DNA of 12,641 nt, taken from NCBI GenBank assembly GCA_916049555.1, contig CAJZIB010000017.1:1-12641 (forward strand), given 5' to 3'. This DNA comes from an uncultured Candidatus Saccharibacteria bacterium. Its GTDB lineage: Bacteria; Patescibacteriota; Saccharimonadia; Saccharimonadales; Saccharimonadaceae. Positions within the stretch are counted from its first letter, which is position 1. The number at the start of each line of letters is the position of its first letter. This document shows positions 6,515 through 12,587 of the stretch, piece by piece. The notes under the pieces were generated by a model. That model saw only the letters and a list, made by a program, of their open reading frames with translations. It was not told the DNA's origin and made no database searches. Made by a program: the position numbers and the translations under genes.

Positions 6515-8095
6515 ATGATGTCAGAAGAAAAATATGGCGACATAGATGTGAATCCGATTGAAACTCAACTTGATGAGGATTTGGATTCAAAGATAACAAC
6601 CCCTCAGGAAGCGCCAGTAACTTCTGACGAAAAGCCAGAACTAGATAACGTAGTGCCTGAAGTAGTGGTAGTAGAAGAAGTGGCTGAAGTAGTAGCCGAC
6701 CCTAAACTTCTCGAAGAGCCAGCTGAAGTAGTGGCCGATTCTAAGCTCCTCGAAGAGCCAGCTGAAGTAGTGGTCGATCCTAAACTTCTCGAAGAGCCAG
6801 CTGAAACGGAAACTGTTTTGCTGGAGGCTACAACAGTTCAGGAAGATAAAAAAGCTCAATCGAAAAAGCCAAAGAGTAAAAAAAGGATTATTTTTGGAGC
6901 TATAGCTCTAACTGTGGTTGCTGGTTGTGGTGTCGCCGCCTATTTTTATAGTTTGCCAGAAAAAGTTGCTGCCGATGCTATTACTGGCTATATCAAACAG
7001 GCAAATAAGCAAATGCATATGTCTGGCAGTATAGAGATTAAACCACGCCAGAATAATGAATTAGCCAGTCTTCTTCAAAGTATCCATCTTGATTTTCAGT
7101 CTGACACAAATCACTTTAATAATAATGTCAGCGTGAATTTTAATCTAGCCATGCAGGGCGGCCAGAACGTCAACTTCAGTCTTAATGCTTATGTTCAGGA
7201 GAACGGTGTTATCTATCTCAACGTCGACAAACTAAAAGATGCTTTTAATAAAGCCACAAGCTTCATGCCAATCGTCCCTGATGGACAAAATGGGACTCCG
7301 TCAATTCTTGGGCTCTTGCAAAAAGCCATCGGCACCATAGAGGGAAAATGGTGGCGCATCAATGTCAACGAAACTGTTAATGCGGTTGGTGACAACGGGC
7401 AAAAAATGGATCAAAAAGAGAAGGAAAAGGTTGTCTCAAGATATAACTGTTTTGTTCGTGAAGTCAAGAAGGATCTCGAGCAGACTGATAAAGTTGCTGA
7501 CAGTTATCGCAAATCCCCGTTCCTTGCGGTCAAGCCAGCAAACGTAGATGATCTTAAAAATAATAGTACCGCAAACCGCGTCAAGGAAACCGGTATGCTC
7601 TATCAAGCCAGTATTGATTCGAATAAACTTTTTGAGTTCATACGAGACAAAAAACAGCTGGCTGAAAAAAGTGGCATCTCTAGCTGTTTTGAAGAGGAGA
7701 ATAGTCAGAACGAGGATCCATCACTTGACGATTCTAGAGACTCAGATAAAACAAAAGAAGATCATAAGCATAATGAAGAAGAAGTTAAGAAACTTGCAGA
7801 GAGCTTGAAGAATGTCTACCTTGGTGTTGATTTCTTCACTCATCAGTTAAAGAGCTTCTTCATCTATAACTCTGATAAAAGCTATGAGTTCAGTGGTGCG
7901 ATTAGTTTTGACCAAAATAAGGCCTTTGCCTTCAATGCCCCAAGCAACTCGCGACCAATCACTGATCTTGTGAATGATTTGACGAAAGATCTTGGCCAAG
8001 ATATCGATAATCTTCTTCATGGAATTACTAAAGAGCAGTCAGAACTCTTTGGTAACTTCGGTACTGATGCCGAGGATGCTACAAATCAGCTTTAG
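6515..8095 (+). CDS. Single-pass membrane protein with acidic repeat N terminus
   Basis: I do not recognise a named family. The 526-aa protein has an acidic, proline-rich N-terminal region (1-115) that includes three copies of a 13-residue repeat, E-V-V-(A/V)-D-x-KLLEEPA (59-97). A Lys-rich stretch (112-123) precedes one transmembrane helix (about 124-145), predicting the N terminus in the cytoplasm and residues 146-526 outside. The outer part starts with beta-rich, LolA/LppX-like alternation (residues 168-240: GSIEIK, LDFQS, NVSVNFNL, VNFSLNAYV, GVIYLNV); this resemblance is weak. It has two cysteines, 312 and 391, that could form a disulfide, and a charged low-complexity stretch (394-428). 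The start could equally be the second ATG at 6518, which is better spaced from AAAGG. No terminator separates it from uvrC. Confidence 0.85.
   Translation: MMSEEKYGDIDVNPIETQLDEDLDSKITTPQEAPVTSDEKPELDNVVPEVVVVEEVAEVVADPKLLEEPAEVVADSKLLEEPAEVVVDPKLLEEPAETETVLLEATTVQEDKKAQSKKPKSKKRIIFGAIALTVVAGCGVAAYFYSLPEKVAADAITGYIKQANKQMHMSGSIEIKPRQNNELASLLQSIHLDFQSDTNHFNNNVSVNFNLAMQGGQNVNFSLNAYVQENGVIYLNVDKLKDAFNKATSFMPIVPDGQNGTPSILGLLQKAIGTIEGKWWRINVNETVNAVGDNGQKMDQKEKEKVVSRYNCFVREVKKDLEQTDKVADSYRKSPFLAVKPANVDDLKNNSTANRVKETGMLYQASIDSNKLFEFIRDKKQLAEKSGISSCFEEENSQNEDPSLDDSRDSDKTKEDHKHNEEEVKKLAESLKNVYLGVDFFTHQLKSFFIYNSDKSYEFSGAISFDQNKAFAFNAPSNSRPITDLVNDLTKDLGQDIDNLLHGITKEQSELFGNFGTDAEDATNQL
6686..6802 (+). 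repeat. Three in-frame 39-bp tandem repeats
   Basis: Copies at 6686-6724, 6725-6763 and 6764-6802 each encode a 13-residue unit ending KLLEEPA. Differences are mostly synonymous or conservative (ADP, ADS, VDP), which suggests duplication followed by selection to keep the peptide. The region is predicted cytoplasmic and may vary in copy number between strains. Confidence 0.9.
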
Positions 8096-8110
8096 TGCTA
8101 CAATTATTGC
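8096..8110 (+). promoter_or_regulatory. Extended -10 promoter giving leaderless uvrC mRNA
   Basis: TGC-TACAAT (8096-8104) begins directly after the TAG stop of the upstream gene. It is followed by six bases and then the GTG start at 8111. There is no Shine-Dalgarno. The spacing predicts +1 on the G of GTG. No good -35 box is visible. Confidence 0.65.
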
Positions 8111-9397
8111 GTGATTTCAGAAGAACTTAAAGCCAAACTAAAAACCTTGCCCTCTGCACCTGGAGTATATTTCCATAAAAACCAGCAGGGCGAGGTTATT
8201 TATGTTGGGAAAGCGGCGGTTTTAAAAAATCGCGTACGCCAGTACTTTCAAAATACCGAAAAAGATCCCAAAACCGAGGCGCTAGTTTCCGAAATTTTTG
8301 ACACCGACTGGATCGTGGTTGATACAGAGATGGATGCGCTCTTCCTTGAATCGGAAATGATTAAGCGCTACATGCCGCAATGGAATATTCTGCTAAGAGA
8401 TGACAAAACCGTTAGCTATGTTCGTATCGATATGAAAAGTGAGGTGCCATATGTCACAACTACTCGTAATCCACTTGACGATGGGGCCGTCTATGTCGGT
8501 CCGTTTTATGCTAAAAATACAATTATCAAAGCCCTTCGGGTACTTCGCAAAATTTTCCCTTTTTATGAAAAGCCTTATGATGGCAAGAAAAATTTGAACA
8601 CCGACCTTGGGCTCACTCCAGGTATTGAAGTTGGCAGAACTGCACCAAAAGATTATAAAAAGAACTTGCGATTTCTTATTAGATATCTCAATGGCGACCG
8701 CGAGAAACTAATTTTAGACCTTGAAAAGCAAATGAAAACTGCTGCTTCTCTGGGCGATTTTGAGGAAGCCGCAAAATTACGTGATGAATATTTTGGCTTG
8801 AAGGGATTAAAGCGCAAAATTATTTTTTCCGACAAGGAATTTATGGATTTGTCCTCGGATAAGGCACTATCTGAACTCCAGCAGCTCTTGAATCTTAAGG
8901 AACCTCCACGTCGCATTGAGGGTTATGATATTTCGCATATTTCCGGCACCAATACCGTTGCCAGTATGGTAGTTTTTCAAAATGGCGCCTCGGATCGTAC
9001 TGCCTACCGCAAGTTTAAGATTAGAAGTAGTAAAAATGACGATACCGCCAGCATGTATGAAGTAATTTTTCGCCGTCTCAAACATCCAGAATGGCCGTTC
9101 CCGGATCTAATCCTGCTTGATGGAAGCACTCAGCAATTAAATGCGGTTCTCCCACTCCTGTCCGCCGCCAATATCCCGGTACTTGGGCGGAATAAATCTG
9201 GTGACCATACGAGAAACGCTGATGTTAACTTGATTATTCCCATCAGGGAATCAAGCGGTGAATTTCGTTTTGAGTCAAAACTTTATTCAAACGATTCACA
9301 TCTTGCCAAACTCATCACCAGAATCGATGAAGAATCTCATCGTTTTGCCATCACTTATCATCGTCAGCTTCGCAGCAAGGACCTATTCAAACGTTAA
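8111..9397 (+). CDS. uvrC: Shortened UvrC-type excision nuclease subunit
   Basis: UvrC makes both incisions around a UvrAB-marked lesion in nucleotide excision repair. The N-terminal GIY-YIG nuclease is intact: GVY (18-20), YVG (31-33), Arg41, Glu80 and the PQWNILLRDD segment. A UVR (UvrB-contact) motif lies at about 199-234 (LEKQMKTAASLGDFEEAAKLRDE). The RNase H-like nuclease domain starts with IEGYDISHISG and keeps the expected triad Asp273, Asp337 (LLDGS) and His410. At 428 aa it is well below the roughly 560-620 aa norm. Only about 34 residues join the UVR motif to the RNase H-like domain, the C-terminal (HhH)2 is absent after LFKR, and the four-cysteine cluster near 150-180 is gone; the protein has no cysteine at all. 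The GTG start is the only one that keeps the full GIY-YIG domain. It is not simply Cho, because the RNase H-like domain is present. Confidence 0.92.
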   Translation: MISEELKAKLKTLPSAPGVYFHKNQQGEVIYVGKAAVLKNRVRQYFQNTEKDPKTEALVSEIFDTDWIVVDTEMDALFLESEMIKRYMPQWNILLRDDKTVSYVRIDMKSEVPYVTTTRNPLDDGAVYVGPFYAKNTIIKALRVLRKIFPFYEKPYDGKKNLNTDLGLTPGIEVGRTAPKDYKKNLRFLIRYLNGDREKLILDLEKQMKTAASLGDFEEAAKLRDEYFGLKGLKRKIIFSDKEFMDLSSDKALSELQQLLNLKEPPRRIEGYDISHISGTNTVASMVVFQNGASDRTAYRKFKIRSSKNDDTASMYEVIFRRLKHPEWPFPDLILLDGSTQQLNAVLPLLSAANIPVLGRNKSGDHTRNADVNLIIPIRESSGEFRFESKLYSNDSHLAKLITRIDEESHRFAITYHRQLRSKDLFKR

Positions 9398-9402
9398 GTT
9401 TG

Positions 9403-9417
9403 TGCTATAATTCGATT
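9403..9417 (+). promoter_or_regulatory. Extended -10 promoter giving leaderless mRNA for the 9418 gene
   Basis: TGC-TATAAT (9403-9411) is followed by six bases (TCGATT) and ATG at 9418. It starts 6 bp after the uvrC stop. This decides the start of the next gene: the open frame extends to an ATG at 9400, but that codon overlaps the promoter and lacks a ribosome-binding site. Confidence 0.75.
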
Positions 9418-9783
9418 ATGATTAAAAAACAACTTTCCGTCTTTCTCTTCCGTTGGCTAGTCTCTTCTGCTGGTATGTGGCTCTGTATTAACGCCTTTGG
9501 CAGGATTGATGAGGGTGCCAATAGTTTTTGGCTCTATCTCTCGGCTGGACTCGTGATGTCTCTAGTTAATGCCGTGGTTAAGCCAATTGCCACTCTCCTT
9601 AGTCTCCCCTTAATTATCTTTTCCATGGGAATTTTTACGCTCATCCTAAATATCCTAATGATCGCCCTAGTCGTCTGGCTCGTCCCACACGTCCACATGG
9701 GAACAATAGGAGTAATTCTATCTTGGCTTCTGATGAGCGGGATAAATAGTCTTGTTAATTTCCTCGTCCCATCTTATAATTAA
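9418..9783 (+). CDS. Phage holin family 4 / YvlD-like membrane protein
   Basis: The protein is 121 aa with four hydrophobic segments at about 6-24, 33-52, 58-78 and 82-118 (the last may be two). The core LVNAVVKPIATLLSLPLIIFSMGIFTLILN matches the pattern of the holin-4 superfamily (YvlD type): S-L-V-N-A-x-V-K-P-I followed by L-S-L-P and G-x-F. Despite the name, chromosomal members are ordinary small membrane proteins of poorly known function, sometimes linked to envelope stress; lysis is not implied. I start it at ATG 9418 rather than 9400 because of the TATAAT-N6-ATG arrangement. Its last codons contain the secG promoter. Confidence 0.85.
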   Translation: MIKKQLSVFLFRWLVSSAGMWLCINAFGRIDEGANSFWLYLSAGLVMSLVNAVVKPIATLLSLPLIIFSMGIFTLILNILMIALVVWLVPHVHMGTIGVILSWLLMSGINSLVNFLVPSYN

Positions 9784-9786
9784 TCT
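9752..9786 (+). promoter_or_regulatory. Strong promoter giving leaderless secG mRNA
   Basis: The -35 box TTGTTA (9752-9757), a 17-bp spacer and a perfect -10 box TATAAT (9775-9780) lie inside the 3' end of the upstream gene. Six bases (TAATCT, which include that gene's stop) separate the -10 box from the secG ATG at 9787. The predicted +1 is the A of ATG. Confidence 0.75.
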
Positions 9787-10014
9787 ATGAATATTGGAAA
9801 TCTTTTAGAAATCTCGACACTCGTTTCTGCTGTACTTTGTATTTTATTGATTCTTTTACAACAACGTGGTGCCTCGCTTGGGGCTGGCTTTGGCGCTTCC
9901 GGTGAACTCTATACTACTCGCCGTGGTCTTGACCGCTCTCTCTTTAACGTTACAATCTTCTTCTCTTTGGTCTTCGTATTCTCAATCCTAGGATTACTTT
10001 TGATTCCATCATAA
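9787..10014 (+). CDS. secG: Preprotein translocase subunit SecG
   Basis: SecG is the small auxiliary subunit of the SecYEG channel that assists SecA-driven export. The 75-aa product has two transmembrane helices (about 6-24 and 52-73). Between them is the signature loop LLQQRGASLGAGFGASGELYTTRRGLDRSLFNVT, with the family's Q-x(n)-G-A-G-F-G pattern and a conserved R-G before the second helix. The length is typical. It has its own consensus promoter with no leader. An exported solute-binding protein follows 9 bp downstream. Confidence 0.93.
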   Translation: MNIGNLLEISTLVSAVLCILLILLQQRGASLGAGFGASGELYTTRRGLDRSLFNVTIFFSLVFVFSILGLLLIPS

Positions 10015-10023
10015 TTTTGTATC

Positions 10024-11775
10024 ATGAATAAAATTTTCAAAAAGAGTGGGCGCAAAATAGCAAAGAAAATCTCCCTTTTTTCAAAAAAGGTTAATGAAGA
10101 TGGCCGTGAACATATTAAAGAAAATCTGATTGGCCATATTTCGCATATCAAAAATGTCCGACTTTACATTGTCGAGTGGCTCCTGATGGTCTCTGTGGTG
10201 ATATTACTCTCCATCGCTCAGGCGTATTGGTATCTAAATACTTTTGCCGTAGAGACTTATACTAGTGGCGGTACTTATACTGAGGCGACTCTAGGGAAGA
10301 TTAATTCCTTCAATCCACTTTTTACCTCTACTAGCTCCGAGGAAACTCTTTCACGTCTCCTTTTTGCCACCCTCAGCGCCACCGATTATTCTGGACACAC
10401 CGGATTGGGGTTAGCCGAGTCAATCCATGCAAACGATACTGGTGACATTTGGACTGTTAAGCTTCGTAAAAATCTTAAGTGGTCTGATGGCGAACCGATT
10501 ACTAATAAGGATATTTTATATACCATTAAAACCATCCAGAGTCCTCGCATCAAGACTAATTTTGCTTCCAAGCTTGTCGGTGTTACGGCTGCAGAAAATG
10601 AGCAAGGTGAAATTGTCTTTACCCTCACTTCTCCAAACGCCTTCTTTGAGAGTTCGCTTGATCTACCAATCCTTCCGTCACATATTCTCGGTGATGTGGC
10701 GCCTGAGCTTCTGCTCGAAAATAAATTCTCCAGCCGTCCAGTCACTTCTGGCGCCTTTACGGTGAACGCGACTCAGAATATCGGTAATGAAGGTGAGAAA
10801 ATTGTCTACCTCACAGCCAATCCAAAATATTATAAAAATAAACCGCTACTCGACAGTTTTTCTATTCATGCATTCCTAAACCTGACGGATATCAAGAATG
10901 CCGTTAAGAATGGTACGGTTACCGCTACAGCTGATCTGCCATCAAAATTTGCCACCGAGGTAAGTTCGAGTAATGTCAATGAGTATCAAAGTTCCGTGAA
11001 TTATGGTGTGTTTGCCTTCTTTAATACCGAGAGTAACCTCCTAAAAGACAAGGCTTTACGTCAGGCTATTCGTCTAGGTCTCAATTTAAACAATCTCCGT
11101 ACTGGTCTCAGTGGGGAATTGCCACTTGACTATCCGATCTTGGAATCTCAAATCGAATCGATTACTTTTCCAAGTATTCCAAAAACTGATGTCACCACGG
11201 CCAAGGCTGAAATCGAAAAACTAAAGGCTGCAAACTCTGCACTTACAACTGAGAAGATCAAAATTATTACCATCAAAGGTGATAATTATCTTGAAGAATT
11301 TGCTAATCGCATCGCTTCTCAGTTGGAAAGCCTCGGTCTCGGTGCCACTGTCTCAGTTTATGATTCCAACCAGGATTTTAGGCTCAACATCTTGCGTCCT
11401 CGTGCCTATGATTTATTAATTTACGAAATCGGTCTCGGTCCAGATCCAGATGTCATTGCTTATTATCATAGCCTTGAGGCTAGCGAAAATGGTCATAACC
11501 TTAGTAACTATAAAAACTCGGTGGTGAATGATCTTTTGCTTAGCGCCCGTTCAAACATGGATGCCGGACTGCGTGCTGCCAAGTATCAAAAGTTCCTCGA
11601 GCGCTGGGTGGATGATGTACCGGCTATCGGTTTATATCAGACGACCTTGCCATATTTTGTCAACCGCAACGTACGCGCCTTTTCTCAGGAAAATCGCTTG
11701 GTCACATCTACTGATCGTTTTGTCGATATCGAAAACTGGGCCACCAAAAAGACCGTCAAAAACCGCACACCGTAA
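10024..11775 (+). CDS. Membrane-anchored family 5 peptide/solute-binding protein
   Basis: Family 5 (OppA/DppA) proteins bind peptides or similar solutes for an ABC importer. The 583-aa product has a basic N terminus (1-46) and one transmembrane helix (about 47-69), then an extracytoplasmic binding domain. Family patterns include FNPLF (96-100), the segment IWTVKLRKNLKWSDGEPITNKDILYTI (142-168), LRQAIRLGLN (about 345-355) and LIYEIGLGPDPDVIAYYHS near 465-485. There is no lipobox and no cysteine, so it is held by the helix rather than a lipid anchor. No permease or ATPase gene is in the window. No Shine-Dalgarno precedes the ATG; a CATAAT 8 bp upstream (10010-10015) could give a nearly leaderless message, otherwise it is cotranscribed with secG. 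The substrate cannot be told from sequence. Confidence 0.92.
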   Translation: MNKIFKKSGRKIAKKISLFSKKVNEDGREHIKENLIGHISHIKNVRLYIVEWLLMVSVVILLSIAQAYWYLNTFAVETYTSGGTYTEATLGKINSFNPLFTSTSSEETLSRLLFATLSATDYSGHTGLGLAESIHANDTGDIWTVKLRKNLKWSDGEPITNKDILYTIKTIQSPRIKTNFASKLVGVTAAENEQGEIVFTLTSPNAFFESSLDLPILPSHILGDVAPELLLENKFSSRPVTSGAFTVNATQNIGNEGEKIVYLTANPKYYKNKPLLDSFSIHAFLNLTDIKNAVKNGTVTATADLPSKFATEVSSSNVNEYQSSVNYGVFAFFNTESNLLKDKALRQAIRLGLNLNNLRTGLSGELPLDYPILESQIESITFPSIPKTDVTTAKAEIEKLKAANSALTTEKIKIITIKGDNYLEEFANRIASQLESLGLGATVSVYDSNQDFRLNILRPRAYDLLIYEIGLGPDPDVIAYYHSLEASENGHNLSNYKNSVVNDLLLSARSNMDAGLRAAKYQKFLERWVDDVPAIGLYQTTLPYFVNRNVRAFSQENRLVTSTDRFVDIENWATKKTVKNRTP

Positions 11776-11796
11776 TAAGTTAAACGAAAAAGGATT

Positions 11797-12408
11797 ATGA
11801 AATTATATCTTGCATCATACGCCATGGTTTCTATGGCAAAAATCATCAAGCATGAGGGGAATAATTTTGCTGGAAAGAAAGCAATTTTTATTCCAACCGC
11901 CGGTGATCCATACGATATTAAAGATTTTGTTGAAGCTGACAGAATTGCGCTCGAGAAATATGGCCTTGATATTGTCGAGATGGATATAAAAAATAAAAAT
12001 GTAGAAGAAATTCGAAAAGCTATTGTTGGTGCCGATATTGTCTTGGTTGCGGGCGGAGATACTTTCTATCTGATGGAGAAATTAAAAGAAAGCGGTGCTG
12101 ATAAAGTTATAAAAGATTTTATAGAAAAGAACGGCATTTATATTGGTTCCAGTGCAGGATCTATTATTTGTTGTCCAACTATCGAGGGTGCGGAAGAATT
12201 TGATAATCCAAATCTGGCAAAAGGATTGAACGATTTTGACGGAATGGGAGTTTTTAAAGACGTAATAATTCCACATGTACAGAAAGAAAAATATTTTGAG
12301 CGCATAAAAAGGACAACTGAAAGGTTGGAATCTAAGGGCTATAAGGTATATCCTTTGACCGACGACGATGTCCTATTTTTTGACGGACATTCTTGTGTGA
12401 TCTTATAA
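11797..12408 (+). CDS. Peptidase E-like protein (S51 family, class I GAT-like fold)
   Basis: The 203-aa product is close to family length. Family S51 dipeptidase E hydrolyses Asp-Xaa dipeptides; related proteins include cyanophycinase-like enzymes. Visible motifs are FIPTAGDPYD (31-40), the AGGDTFYLM segment (85-93), the nucleophile elbow GSSAGS with Ser119, and IIPHVQ with His160 as the likely catalytic base. The third triad member is probably acidic, in EGAEEFD (130-136). There is no signal peptide, so it should be cytosolic and could finish the breakdown of imported peptides; this link to the upstream binding protein is inference. AAAGGA lies just before the ATG. The gene is visibly richer in A, with more AAA, ATA and AGA-type codons than its left neighbours, so transfer is possible but unproven. 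Exact dipeptidase specificity is uncertain. Confidence 0.88.
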   Translation: MKLYLASYAMVSMAKIIKHEGNNFAGKKAIFIPTAGDPYDIKDFVEADRIALEKYGLDIVEMDIKNKNVEEIRKAIVGADIVLVAGGDTFYLMEKLKESGADKVIKDFIEKNGIYIGSSAGSIICCPTIEGAEEFDNPNLAKGLNDFDGMGVFKDVIIPHVQKEKYFERIKRTTERLESKGYKVYPLTDDDVLFFDGHSCVIL

Positions 12409-12441
12409 AAGCTCCAGAGACAAAGAAAATAAGTTTTTATA

Positions 12442-12477
12442 TGGTGCACCTGTTTGCCCCTTGGGACGCTCCAGGTG
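12442..12477 (-). other. tRNA-acceptor-like mini-hairpin, distal copy
   Basis: On the minus strand CACCTG (12477-12472) pairs with CAGGTG (12452-12447) around 19 nt. A smaller GTCC/GGGC stem with loop CAAG can form inside. The 3' tail is CACCA, exactly as in tRNA-Leu. It resembles a tRNA reduced to its acceptor stem, but lacks a T arm. Confidence 0.45.
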
Positions 12478-12480
12478 TGT

Positions 12481-12505
12481 AAAAAAAAGAACTCCGTTAG
12501 GAGTT
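12481..12505 (-). terminator. Rho-independent terminator, distal copy
   Basis: On the minus strand AACTCC, loop TAAC and GGAGTT (12505-12490) are followed by C and T8 (12488-12481). It is the second identical terminator behind tRNA-Leu and would stop any read-through of the first. Confidence 0.85.
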
Positions 12506-12514
12506 AATTTTATA

Positions 12515-12550
12515 TGGTGCACCTGTTTGCCCCTTGGGACGCTCCAGGTG
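12515..12550 (-). other. tRNA-acceptor-like mini-hairpin, proximal copy
   Basis: This is identical to the copy at 12442-12477: CACCTG (12550-12545) pairs with CAGGTG (12525-12520), with an inner small stem and a CACCA tail. It lies directly after the proximal terminator, so it would be transcribed only by read-through from tRNA-Leu or from an unseen promoter. Confidence 0.45.
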
Positions 12551-12553
12551 TGT

Positions 12554-12578
12554 AAAAAAAAGAACTCCGTTAGGAGTT
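12554..12578 (-). terminator. Rho-independent terminator of tRNA-Leu, proximal copy
   Basis: On the minus strand a 6-bp stem AACTCC/GGAGTT with loop TAAC (12578-12563) is followed by C and T8 (12561-12554). It begins about 10 nt after the tRNA CCA end, a normal position for a tRNA terminator. Confidence 0.88.
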
Positions 12579-12587
12579 AATTTTATA

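Larger units (their letters stand above)
12442..12587 (-). repeat. Two identical 73-bp tandem units carrying a tRNA-Leu 3' end and a terminator
   Basis: Units 12442-12514 and 12515-12587 are identical by eye. Read on the minus strand, the direction of the tRNA-Leu, each has a terminator hairpin with T8, then a short stem-loop closed by CACCTG/CAGGTG, and ends in CAGGTGCACCA. That ending is the same 11 bases that finish the real tRNA-Leu at 12588-12598. So the tRNA 3' terminus occurs three times at exact 73-bp spacing. The array fills the region between the 11797 gene and the tRNA, with only about 33 bp of unremarkable sequence at 12409-12441. Confidence 0.95.

Noticed and set aside
6908..6937. 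Lipoprotein signal (VAGC at residues 135-138) in the 6515 gene
   Set aside because: The cysteine lies inside the membrane helix after more than 120 cytoplasmic residues, with 7-8 further hydrophobic residues after it; this is not a signal peptide position.
9400..9417. Upstream ATG at 9400 as the start of the holin-4-like gene
   Set aside because: It lies across the TGC-TATAAT promoter, has no ribosome-binding site, and would add six non-conserved residues; ATG 9418 has the same promoter spacing as three other genes.
9418..9783. Prophage lysis holin
   Set aside because: The sequence matches the chromosomal YvlD-type branch of the family, and no endolysin or other phage gene is nearby.
10386..10765. 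Alternative-frame open frames inside the solute-binding protein gene
   Set aside because: They overlap conserved family 5 segments in frame 1 and resemble no protein; they are compositional shadows.
12447..12488. Plus-strand terminator for the 11797 gene formed by CACCTG/CAGGTG
   Set aside because: On the plus strand the stem is followed by A8 rather than T, so it is not a canonical terminator in that direction.
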